This document shows, one piece after another, positions 22,660 to 30,665 of a stretch of DNA of 39,028 bases. The position numbers and the translations under genes were made by a program. The first letter of the stretch is position 1. Each line of letters begins with the position of its first letter. Where the stretch lies: NCBI GenBank assembly GCA_041946685.1, contig JBHGAV010000041.1, positions 1 through 39,028 on the forward strand, written 5' to 3'. Below the pieces are notes generated by a model. The model was not told the DNA's origin. It did not search any database and saw only the letters and a list, made by a program, of their open reading frames with translations. This stretch comes from JBHGAV01 sp041946685 (lineage in GTDB: Bacteria > Acidobacteriota > Terriglobia > Bryobacterales > Bryobacteraceae).

Positions 22660-24201
22660 TTACGGCTTGGCGCCGAGCTTCTCATGCACTTCCGTCCCCA
22701 CCACCAGGCTGAGCTGGCTAAGCACGGCTACATAGTCGTAGCGCGCCTTGTAGTGCTGCGCGGCCATGAGCGCCTCCATCAACTGCGCCTTGATCACGTC
22801 CCCCGTTTCCACCAACTCGCTCTGGTAGGCGCGGGTGTTCAACTCGCGGTTTTCCGCCGCGGCCTGCATGGCGCGCAAGGTGGCCTGCTGGCTCTTGGCC
22901 GCCGCGTCCAGGCTCAGCACCAGATCCTTGATCTGCAAGCCCAGGCCCTCGCGCAGGAGGAACTGGGTTTCCTTCAATTGATGCACCCTGGCCAGGGTTT
23001 CGCTGACCTTGTTCTGAGTCAGAAAGCCGTTGAACAGCGGGAACTCGATCCCCAGGCCCGCCGTCCACCCCGTGCGGTTCTGGGGCGTGGACATCCCGCT
23101 GTTGAAGCCATCGTTCCACCAGCGGTGCAGTTCCCCGGTCAGGGCGACCTTCGGCAAATAGCCGCTGCGTGCCGTGGTAACGGCTCCCTGAGCCGCCCGG
23201 ATCGCCGCTTCCAGCTTGGCCCAGTCGGGGTTGAACTGATAGGAAGAGCTCACCAGCTCCTGGAGACTGCCCGCGCAGGCTTCGAAAGGTATCTCTTCGG
23301 AAGCCGGCCGGACGCTCTCCTGCCACGACAGGCCGATCGTTCCCGCCAGCGCCGCCTGCGCCATGGCCTCGTTCTTCTCGAGGAGTGCCACCATGGAGCG
23401 CAGCGACTCCACCATCACCAGATTGTCGAGGTAGTCGGCGCGTGTGACGGTTCCGGAGCCTTCCTTGTAGACCGATTCGGTCAATTGCAGGGTGACCTCC
23501 ATGCGGGCCAGGGTGTCTTTGCCCACCTGGTGCACTTGCCGGGCGAGCACCGCGCCCCAGTACATCCGCTTGACCCCATCGATGATCTCCAGATCCGTGC
23601 GGCGCGCGTCCTCGCGCATCATGGCCACCAGGCCGCCGGTTTGGGTGCGCAGGCCCGAGCGCATTCCCCCGTCGAACAGGAGCCACTTGAAATCGAGCGA
23701 ACCCATGATCAGGTCCCGGTCGATCACCCTGATGTTCTGTTCGGGAATGCCGAAGGCCGAGGCCGGCGTGTTTACGGTTTGACCGAGGTAGCTGACAGGG
23801 AGCTGAACGCTGGCCGGCGGAAAGCCGGGGCCGAAGGTGTTGGCCGGGATTGTCACAAGCGCCGCGCCACCCGGGACCGGGATGGTCTGTGCCGGAACCG
23901 GGAAGGTGGAGGCCGGGAAGAGGAAATTCGTGGGCTCGTCAAGGCGCTGATAGCCGCCTTTCAGAGTCACCTGCGGCCAGTAGCCGGCCAAGGCCTGCCG
24001 GTGCTGCGCTTCCGCCATCGCCACGGCGAACCTGGAGGCCGGCCGCAGGTGATTGGCCTGAAGTGCCAGATCGATGCATTGCTGCAGATTCAGGACCCGC
24101 GTGCTGCCGGGGGACGGCGTTTGAGCCCGCACACCGGTGAGACATACGGCGAACGCCGCAAGCCGGGCGCATCCCTTCAAGAATCGGGCAGGGTGAGACA
24201 C
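22660..24201 (-). CDS. TolC-family outer-membrane protein
   Basis: 513 residues from GTG 24201, six bases after GGTGGAG (another GTG four codons earlier is too close to that site). After a signal peptide (FLKGCARLAAFAVCLTG) the protein shows the duplicated coiled-coil plan of outer-membrane efflux proteins: LNLQQCIDLALQAN, then LKGGYQRL, and in the second half YQFNPDWAKLEAAIRAAQGAVTTARSGYLPKVAL, LGIEFPLFNGF and a long C-terminal helix (LVETGDVIKAQLMEALMAAQHYKARYDY). A large loop rich in P, G and V (about 90-150) is unusual. There is no membrane-fusion protein, inner-membrane pump or ABC exporter gene nearby; instead two binding proteins and two kinases follow, so its partner is unknown. It begins 66 bases after aceE. 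Confidence 0.88.
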   Translation of the reverse strand: MSHPARFLKGCARLAAFAVCLTGVRAQTPSPGSTRVLNLQQCIDLALQANHLRPASRFAVAMAEAQHRQALAGYWPQVTLKGGYQRLDEPTNFLFPASTFPVPAQTIPVPGGAALVTIPANTFGPGFPPASVQLPVSYLGQTVNTPASAFGIPEQNIRVIDRDLIMGSLDFKWLLFDGGMRSGLRTQTGGLVAMMREDARRTDLEIIDGVKRMYWGAVLARQVHQVGKDTLARMEVTLQLTESVYKEGSGTVTRADYLDNLVMVESLRSMVALLEKNEAMAQAALAGTIGLSWQESVRPASEEIPFEACAGSLQELVSSSYQFNPDWAKLEAAIRAAQGAVTTARSGYLPKVALTGELHRWWNDGFNSGMSTPQNRTGWTAGLGIEFPLFNGFLTQNKVSETLARVHQLKETQFLLREGLGLQIKDLVLSLDAAAKSQQATLRAMQAAAENRELNTRAYQSELVETGDVIKAQLMEALMAAQHYKARYDYVAVLSQLSLVVGTEVHEKLGAKP

Positions 24202-24267
24202 ATGAATCTCCACCTTCCCCTATCGGCGGAATCTTCAGGGACCTTAAGGACTGCTCCGCGCAGGCGG

Positions 24268-26967
24268 TCAGGCCCCGGCGGGGTCGCCGGAGTCCGGGTC
24301 CAGCCCTAGCTGGGCGACGGCATTGCGGGCCGCGGCCGTATCGTACCGCCCCTCACGGGCCAAGGCGGCCAGCGTCGCTGCGGCAATGGTCTCGGCGTTC
24401 ACCTCAAAGTGACGCCGAAGCTGCTGGCGATTATCGCTGCGGCCGAAACCGTCGGTGCCCAGGGCCGTGAGCCTTCCGGGGAGCCAGGGCGAAACCTGGT
24501 CGGCGACGATCTTCATGTAGTCGGTGGCGGCCACGATGGGGCCGCGGGCTCCGGCAAGCGCCTGGACCAGATACGGGCTCCGGGGCGGCTCGCCCGGGTG
24601 CAGCCGGTTCCAGCGGTCCACGGCCAGCGCCTCGCGCCGCAGTTCGTTGTAGCTGGTGACGCTCCAGGCGTCAGCCTGCACCTGGTACCGCTCGGCCAGA
24701 ATGGTCTGCGCCCGCAGGGCTTCGTTCATGATGGAGCCGCTGCCGAACAGTTGTGCGACGGCATCCCCACCGGGCGCGGTCCGGAAGCGATAGATGCCCC
24801 GCACGATGCCCTCGACCACCCCCTCGGGCATCGGCGGCTGAACGTAGTTCTCATTGCCGACGGTGAGGTAGTAGAAACGATCCTCCTCCTCCTGATACAT
24901 GCGCCGGATGCCGTCCTGGAGAATGACGGCGATCTCGTAGGCGTAGGCTGGATCATAACTGGCGCAGGTGGGAACGACGCTGAACAGGACGTGGCTGTGG
25001 CCGTCCTGGTGCTGCAGCCCTTCGCCGGCGAGCGTGGTGCGCCCGGCCGTGGCTCCTACCATAAAGCCCTTCCCGCGCGAGTCGCCGAAGGCCCACACCA
25101 GGTCGCCCACACGCTGAAAGCCGAACATCGAGTAGTAGATGAAGAACGGGATCATGGGCACGCCGTAGTTGGCGTAGGCCGTGCCGGCGGCCGTAAAGCT
25201 GGCCATCGAGCCGGCCTCGTTGATGCCCTCTTCCAGGATCTGCCCGTCCTGGGCCTCCTTGTAGTAGAGGAACATCTCCTTGTCCACCGGCTCGTAGAGC
25301 TGACCCTTGCTGGCATAGATGCCGAACTGGCGGAACAGCGACTCCATGCCGAAGGTCCGCGCCTCATCCGGAATGATGGGCACGATGTAGCGGCCGAGCT
25401 CGGGGTGCTTGAGCAGCAACGTCAGTGCGCGAACGAAGGCCATCGTGGTTGAGACTTCCCGTCCCTCCGAGCCGGCCAGCGTCTCGGCGAAGAAATCGAG
25501 CGGAGGCGCGGTGATCCGGATCGGCTTCACCTCGCGCGCCGGCAGGTAGCCGCCAAGCTCGCGCCGGCGCTCACTCAGGTACTGCATCTCGGGGCTGTCC
25601 TCGGGCGGCCGGTAAAAGGAGACCGTGTGCACGGTTTCGTCCGGGATGGGAATCGAGAACCGGCGGCGGAAGTTGTCCAGCTCTTGCTCGTTCAGCTTTT
25701 TCTGCTGGTGGGTGATGTTGCGGCCTTCGCCAGCCTCGCCCATGCCGTAGCCCTTGATGGTCTTGGCCAGAATCACCGTCGGGCCGCCCGTGTACTCGAT
25801 CGCCCGCTTGTAGGCGCTGTAAACCTTCTCCGGGTCGTGGCCGCCGCGGGGGAGCTTGAAGAGCTGGTCGTCGGTGAGGTCCTCGACCATGCGGAGCAGC
25901 TCGGGGTACTTGCCGAAAAAGACCTTGCGCACGTAAGCTCCGCCGCGGACGGCGAAATTCTGATAGTCGCCGTCCACGCACTCTCCCATGCGCTTTACCA
26001 GCAGCCCGGTGGTGTCGCGCGCCAGCAGCTTGTCCCACAGACCGCCCCAGACGACCTTGATCACGTTCCAGCCCGCGCCGCGGAAGGCCGATTCCAACTC
26101 CTGGATGATCTTGCCGTTCCCGCGTACCGGTCCATCGAGTCTCTGCAGGTTGCAGTTGACCACGAAGATCAGGTTGTCCAGATGCTCGCGCGGGGCCAGG
26201 GTGAGGGCGCCCAGCGATTCCGGCTCGTCGGTTTCGCCGTCGCCCAGGAACGCCCAGACCTTGCGTGGGGTGCGCGGGATGGCCCCGCGGTTCTCCAGGT
26301 AACGCATGAAGCGGGCCTGGTAAATGGCGTTGATGGGGCCCAGACCCATGGAGACGGTTGGGAACTGCCAGAAGCCGGGCATCAGCCATGGATGGGGGTA
26401 GCTGGAGAGCCCGGGATGATCGCGAAGCTCGTGCCGGAAATGCTCCAGGTGCTTTTCGGTGAGACGGCCTTCGAGGAAAGCGCGGGCATAGATGCCGGGA
26501 GAGGCATGGCCCTGGAAGTAGATGAGGTCGCCGGGCTGGTCGCCGTAGGAGGCGTGGAAGAAATGGTTGAAACCCACTTCGACCAGCGTGGCGAGCGAGG
26601 CGTAGGTCGAGATATGGCCGCCGATGCCGGGATCGTACTTGTTGGCGCGCACGACCATAGCCATGGCATTCCAGCGGATGATGCTCTTGATCGTTCGCTC
26701 CAACTCGCGATTGCCGGGATAAGGCTCTTGCTCCGCCACGGGGATGGTGTTGACGTACGGGGTATTCAGGCTGTGCGGGAAGACGACGCCGCTGTGGCGC
26801 GCCCGTTCCAGCAGGCGATCGAGCAGAAACGAGGCGCGCTCGACGCCGGCTTCATCAACGACCGCGTCAAGTGCTTCAACCCACTCGGCGGTCTCTTGCG
26901 GATTCAGGTCTTCCCCAGTCTCTGTCTTGGCTCTGAGCATGTTCGGCAGGCCGTCTACTTCCAACAT
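24268..26967 (-). CDS. aceE: pyruvate dehydrogenase E1, homodimeric (AceE type)
   Basis: 899 residues from the ATG at 26967 (MLEVDGLPNMLRAK); E. coli AceE is 887, and the alignable part begins at about DLNPQETAEWVEALDAVV. The thiamin diphosphate site is visible in AFLGDGETDEPESLGA with downstream VVNCNLQRLDGPVRGN; other landmarks are GHISTYASLATLVEVGFNHFF, KTIKGYGMGEAGEGRN, and the pyrimidine domain ESLFRQFGIY and SMFGFQRVGDL. It decarboxylates pyruvate and passes the acetyl group to lipoyl E2. The E2 and E3 genes are not adjacent, which is atypical. The start is uncertain: no clear ribosome site is seen, and TTG 27000 or ATG 26940 are possible. It is divergent from the DUF5916 gene. Confidence 0.95.
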   Translation of the reverse strand: MLEVDGLPNMLRAKTETGEDLNPQETAEWVEALDAVVDEAGVERASFLLDRLLERARHSGVVFPHSLNTPYVNTIPVAEQEPYPGNRELERTIKSIIRWNAMAMVVRANKYDPGIGGHISTYASLATLVEVGFNHFFHASYGDQPGDLIYFQGHASPGIYARAFLEGRLTEKHLEHFRHELRDHPGLSSYPHPWLMPGFWQFPTVSMGLGPINAIYQARFMRYLENRGAIPRTPRKVWAFLGDGETDEPESLGALTLAPREHLDNLIFVVNCNLQRLDGPVRGNGKIIQELESAFRGAGWNVIKVVWGGLWDKLLARDTTGLLVKRMGECVDGDYQNFAVRGGAYVRKVFFGKYPELLRMVEDLTDDQLFKLPRGGHDPEKVYSAYKRAIEYTGGPTVILAKTIKGYGMGEAGEGRNITHQQKKLNEQELDNFRRRFSIPIPDETVHTVSFYRPPEDSPEMQYLSERRRELGGYLPAREVKPIRITAPPLDFFAETLAGSEGREVSTTMAFVRALTLLLKHPELGRYIVPIIPDEARTFGMESLFRQFGIYASKGQLYEPVDKEMFLYYKEAQDGQILEEGINEAGSMASFTAAGTAYANYGVPMIPFFIYYSMFGFQRVGDLVWAFGDSRGKGFMVGATAGRTTLAGEGLQHQDGHSHVLFSVVPTCASYDPAYAYEIAVILQDGIRRMYQEEEDRFYYLTVGNENYVQPPMPEGVVEGIVRGIYRFRTAPGGDAVAQLFGSGSIMNEALRAQTILAERYQVQADAWSVTSYNELRREALAVDRWNRLHPGEPPRSPYLVQALAGARGPIVAATDYMKIVADQVSPWLPGRLTALGTDGFGRSDNRQQLRRHFEVNAETIAAATLAALAREGRYDTAAARNAVAQLGLDPDSGDPAGA

Positions 26968-27119
26968 AGCATCCCGCGTCAGGAACTCGTTATCTGACAA
27001 GCCGGTGCGCGTCCGGCACCGCCGCCGCGCCCACAACGTCTTTCTCCAAACCAATCGCCGCGGGCTGCGTATTAGTTTACGTGGGGCGGCGGCTCCTGGC
27101 CCGAGTCCCCATTCTCGAC
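26968..27119. promoter_or_regulatory. divergent intergenic region aceE / DUF5916
   Basis: This 152-base region should hold both promoters. I see only a weak TATTAG (27070-27075) on the plus strand and a 5-bp dyad GCCGG-CCGGC (27001-27017); neither is convincing. Confidence 0.3.
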
Positions 27120-29318
27120 ATGAGCCTCAAGCTGCCCCTTGCCCCACTCTTACTACTCGCTGCTCTCGCCGCGACGGCGGCAACCCCCGATGCTGAGCCG
27201 CAGGAGATCCAGGCCGCGCTACTGGCTACGCCACCGGTCATCGACGGGGTGCTCGACGACGCCGCCTGGCAGTCGCCGCCGCAGAAGCTCGGAACCTGGA
27301 TCACCTATAACCCGTTGTTCGGCGACCAGTTGGCCCAGAAGACCGAGGTCTGGGTGGCCTACGACCGGCGTTATCTCTACTTCGCCTTCCGCTGCCTGGA
27401 TCCGGAGCCTGGAAAGATCAAGACCAGCGTCAGCCGCAGGGACACGCAGTGGAACGACGATTGGGTCGGGTTGAGCCTGGATTCGATCGGCAGCCGTCAG
27501 ATGTCGTACGACATGTTCGTCAATCCGAGCGGCGTCCAAGGCGATATCCTCACCAGCAGCACCGCGGGGGAATCGACGGCGGTCGATTGGGTTTGGGACA
27601 GCGCCGGGCGGCGCACCGAGCGGGGCTACGAGGAGGAGATTCGCCTGCCGCTCAAGAGCATACGGTTCCCCGGCGGCGCCGACGTGAGGATGGGGATCCT
27701 GTTCTGGCGGCGGGTCAGTCGGCTGGGAATGTCCGCCTCCTGGCCGTCGCTTCCGCCTGGCAAAACCCGATTCACGCGATACGCCACCCTGGTGCTCCAT
27801 GATCTGGACCAGCCGCTGAGGCTGGAGCTGATGCCCAACGTGACCTCTTCATGGAGCCAGGAGCGCGCCGAGCCCGCACGCTGGGCCAACGGTAAGCTGA
27901 CGCCGGACGCGGGCCTGACCGTGAAGTACGGCATCACCTCCTCGGTTACGCTGGACGGGACGTTTCGTCCCGACTTCAGCCAGGTGGAGAGCGATGCCTA
28001 CCAGGTGGAGGTGAACCAGCGCTTTCCGATCTTCTACAGCGAGAAGCGCCCGTTCTTCATGGAAGGGATGAACATGTTCGAACTGGCCGGCTCGGGCGGG
28101 GACGGCAATATGAGGACTGCGGTCCACACGCGGCGGATCCTCGACCCGGCCTTCGGCGTCAAGCTCACGGGCACGGCTGGCAAGGTGAATTTCGCCACGC
28201 TCTCGGCCTCGGACGAAGGGCCGGGCCAGGGGGATGTCGCGCCCTCGCTGGCGGGCAAGGACAAGCTCTTCAATGTGGCGCGGGCGATCTACTCACTTAG
28301 CGAAGGCAACTACGTGGGAGGGTTGCTGGTCGACACCGACTTCGGTCCGGGCTTCAACCGGGTGGCGGCGGCGGACACCTCGCTGCACTTCGGCGAGCAC
28401 CTCTACGCCAACGCTACGCTCATCGGGACCGAGACGAAGGATGCCGAAACGTTGGCCCGGCAGTCGGGAGTGGGCGCCCAGGCCACCTACGGACACAACA
28501 GCAAACTGTACAACACCTACGTTCAGCTTGAGCACTACGACACGGGTTTCCGGATGGACACGGCGTTCTACAACCGGACGGGCTTCTCGGGCGGCAACGC
28601 CTACTTCGCGCGCAGCTTCTACCCCGACGCCAAACGTCATCCCTGGTTCAAGAGATTCGTGGCTTTCGTGTTCGCCAATGGCGGCCTGGACCGCCCGGAA
28701 GGGGGAGACGAAGCGTTCGGCCTCGCGGGAGTGCGGTTCAACTTCACGCGCCAGGGATTCTTCCGGATGGACGCCGGAGGCGGGCGCACGCCGTGGCGGA
28801 ACCGGGAGTTTCCTTTCCGCATGGCGCGCATCATGGGGAACGGCCAGTTGTTCCGCTGGCTCAATGTTGACGGGAGGGTCGAGTTCAAACCGCGGTCGGT
28901 GTACTACGATCCGGAGAGCCCCTTTCCTGGAAGGGAGCGGAACTACTCGTTGAGCGGCACGTTCCAGCCAACCTCGAACGTGAGCCAGCAGTTGTCATTC
29001 AACCGGAACACGTTCGACCGGCTCCGTGGGGCGGGCCGCGTTTACGCCGTCAACGTCCTCAACTCAAAGACGACCTATCAATTCAACCGGTACTTCTCGG
29101 TGCGGGCCATCGGGCGCTATGACAGCTCACGCAACCGGGTCCTGGCCGACCTGCTCGGCGCCTGGGAATTGGCGCCGGGAACGGTGGCCTACGTGGGATA
29201 CGGGGCGCTGTACGAGCGCAGGGGATGGGACGGCGAAGACTGGCTGTCCGGACAAGGGAGTTACCTCAACACACGCAGAGGTTTCTTCTTCAAGCTGTCC
29301 TATCTGTACCGTCTCTGA
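27120..29318 (+). CDS. CBM9-like / DUF5916 outer-membrane-type protein
   Basis: 732 residues from the ATG at 27120, chosen because it gives a compact signal peptide (KLPLAPLLLLAALAATAAT); the open frame begins 13 codons earlier and no ribosome site is seen for either. The N-terminal domain (about 25-220) resembles the CBM9-like sugar-binding fold (PVIDGVLDDAAWQ, TEVWVAYDRRYLYFAFRC, DWVGLSLDS, YEEEIRLPLKSIRF). The C-terminal 480 residues are beta-strand rich with aromatic girdle-like ends and the terminal FFFKLSYLYRL, which fits a DUF5916 outer-membrane beta barrel. Function is unknown; binding or passage of polysaccharide fragments is a guess. It ends five bases from the convergent permease gene. 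Confidence 0.82.
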   Translation: MSLKLPLAPLLLLAALAATAATPDAEPQEIQAALLATPPVIDGVLDDAAWQSPPQKLGTWITYNPLFGDQLAQKTEVWVAYDRRYLYFAFRCLDPEPGKIKTSVSRRDTQWNDDWVGLSLDSIGSRQMSYDMFVNPSGVQGDILTSSTAGESTAVDWVWDSAGRRTERGYEEEIRLPLKSIRFPGGADVRMGILFWRRVSRLGMSASWPSLPPGKTRFTRYATLVLHDLDQPLRLELMPNVTSSWSQERAEPARWANGKLTPDAGLTVKYGITSSVTLDGTFRPDFSQVESDAYQVEVNQRFPIFYSEKRPFFMEGMNMFELAGSGGDGNMRTAVHTRRILDPAFGVKLTGTAGKVNFATLSASDEGPGQGDVAPSLAGKDKLFNVARAIYSLSEGNYVGGLLVDTDFGPGFNRVAAADTSLHFGEHLYANATLIGTETKDAETLARQSGVGAQATYGHNSKLYNTYVQLEHYDTGFRMDTAFYNRTGFSGGNAYFARSFYPDAKRHPWFKRFVAFVFANGGLDRPEGGDEAFGLAGVRFNFTRQGFFRMDAGGGRTPWRNREFPFRMARIMGNGQLFRWLNVDGRVEFKPRSVYYDPESPFPGRERNYSLSGTFQPTSNVSQQLSFNRNTFDRLRGAGRVYAVNVLNSKTTYQFNRYFSVRAIGRYDSSRNRVLADLLGAWELAPGTVAYVGYGALYERRGWDGEDWLSGQGSYLNTRRGFFFKLSYLYRL

Positions 29319-29323
29319 GCCAG

Positions 29324-30580
29324 TTAATTGCCCGGGTCGGCGTCCACCTTCATGAACATGGTCAGCACCGCGCTGATGGTGTAGAGCACGGCGAAGATCC
29401 ACATTACGCCACCGACGCCCACCACGGGCAGGAACAGGCCGGCGATTCCCGGGCCCACCCAACTGCTGGCGCCGGCGCCGAGATTGAGGATCGACATGGC
29501 CGCGCCCTTGCGCTCCGGCGCCAGCGCCGCCATGATGGCGCCGAGCGGAGTATAGGCGGACAGCATGGCCCCGTAAAACATGCCCGCCAGGACGGCAAGC
29601 ATGTAATTCGGCGGGTGGCCCTGCATCGAGTAGTAGAGGGCCAGCGTGGATGTCGCGCATCCGACTCCGCCGAACAGCATCACGGTCTTGCGCCAGCCGA
29701 ACTTGTCTCCTATGATCCCGAACAAGAGGTTGAAGATCACGTTGGTGATGGAGAGCGCGGCAAGAAGGCGCAGCCACTGGCTGAGCGTGAAGCCCACCGT
29801 AGTGGTGGTGTAGACCGGCAGAAAGACAAGGAACCCGAGCTGCGCGGCCGTATTGATGGTGCGGATGATGCCGCCGATCCCGATCTTCGGGATCTCCCAC
29901 ATGATGGTCGCGCTCGAGATAAGCGCCTTGATGGGGTTTTCGCCCGCCGCGGCGGCGCGATGGGTGCCGCTGGGATCGCGGAGGCCGACCAGGGCCAAAC
30001 CGGACACCACGACAAACAGCATCGACCACCACAGAGTCTGATACGGGCCGATCAGCGGAACCAGGAAGCTCGCCAGCAGAGAGCCGAGCGTCGGGAAGCC
30101 GCCCGCGTAAGCCAGCCAGTACCAGCCGAGCGAGGTCCCCAGGTTCTTGGAGGGCGTGGCCACGGTAATCCAGACCAGGAAGCCAAAGGCGAACAGCGGG
30201 TAGCCGAAACCGCGCAGCGCATAGCTCAGTAGTATGAGCGTGTAATTACCCGGAGCGACTCCCAGCAGCAGGAAGGCGGCGTGGAACACAATCCAGATCA
30301 CCACCCCGAGCGCCATGACGCGCTTCGGCCCCCAAAGGTCGGAGAGCGCGCCGGCGAGCCACGCCGCGAAGGTGGCGGTGATGCCGTAGACGGTGAACAC
30401 CAGCGCCACGGCGGATTGCGAGAATCCGCGATCGTTCAGATAAGCGGAAAGGAAGCCGGATTCGATTCCGCATCCGCACATGATGAGGAGGACGGCGACG
30501 AATCCCCAGAACAGCGGCGGGTGCATTCCCAGGCGTTCCAGAAACGGTGAGCTTGGCTTGTCGGGGTTGGCGGCTTGCAT
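29324..30580 (-). CDS. MFS transporter, polyol permease (RbtT/DalT-like) family
   Basis: 418 residues with about twelve membrane helices. The sequence follows the ribitol/arabinitol permease pattern: WGFVAVLLIMCGCGIESGFLSAYL, FTVYGITATFAAWLAGALSDLWGPKRVM, NYTLILLSYALRGFGYPLFAFG, and in the second half RTINTAAQLGFLVFLP and ERKGAAMSILNLGAGASSWVGP. These blocks match those I recall from Klebsiella RbtT. The substrate is probably a small polyol or related sugar derivative, taken up by proton symport; the exact solute is unknown. The ATG has AAGGAGCC six bases upstream. It follows the large glycoside-hydrolase-like gene by 84 bases and may share its transcript. Confidence 0.85.
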   Translation of the reverse strand: MQAANPDKPSSPFLERLGMHPPLFWGFVAVLLIMCGCGIESGFLSAYLNDRGFSQSAVALVFTVYGITATFAAWLAGALSDLWGPKRVMALGVVIWIVFHAAFLLLGVAPGNYTLILLSYALRGFGYPLFAFGFLVWITVATPSKNLGTSLGWYWLAYAGGFPTLGSLLASFLVPLIGPYQTLWWSMLFVVVSGLALVGLRDPSGTHRAAAAGENPIKALISSATIMWEIPKIGIGGIIRTINTAAQLGFLVFLPVYTTTTVGFTLSQWLRLLAALSITNVIFNLLFGIIGDKFGWRKTVMLFGGVGCATSTLALYYSMQGHPPNYMLAVLAGMFYGAMLSAYTPLGAIMAALAPERKGAAMSILNLGAGASSWVGPGIAGLFLPVVGVGGVMWIFAVLYTISAVLTMFMKVDADPGN

Positions 30581-30635
30581 GAAGGCTCCTTGGACTGAAT
30601 GGTCATACTATCAGGGGCGAAGTGGGGTTTCAATG

Positions 30636-30665
30636 GCGGGGCGGAGAAGCGCCGCCGAACCCCGC
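30636..30665 (-). other. GC-rich hairpin between hydrolase-like and permease genes
   Basis: GCGGGG (30636-30641) and CCCCGC (30660-30665) pair across 18 bases in the 84-base gap. No U tract follows on either strand, so it is not a classical terminator; it might stabilise or process a shared transcript. Confidence 0.3.

Noticed and set aside
26968..27054. N-terminal extension of aceE up to 27054
   Set aside because: The extra residues (MVWRKTLWARRR and on) are unlike other AceE N-termini and lack a ribosome site; the start was placed at 26967.
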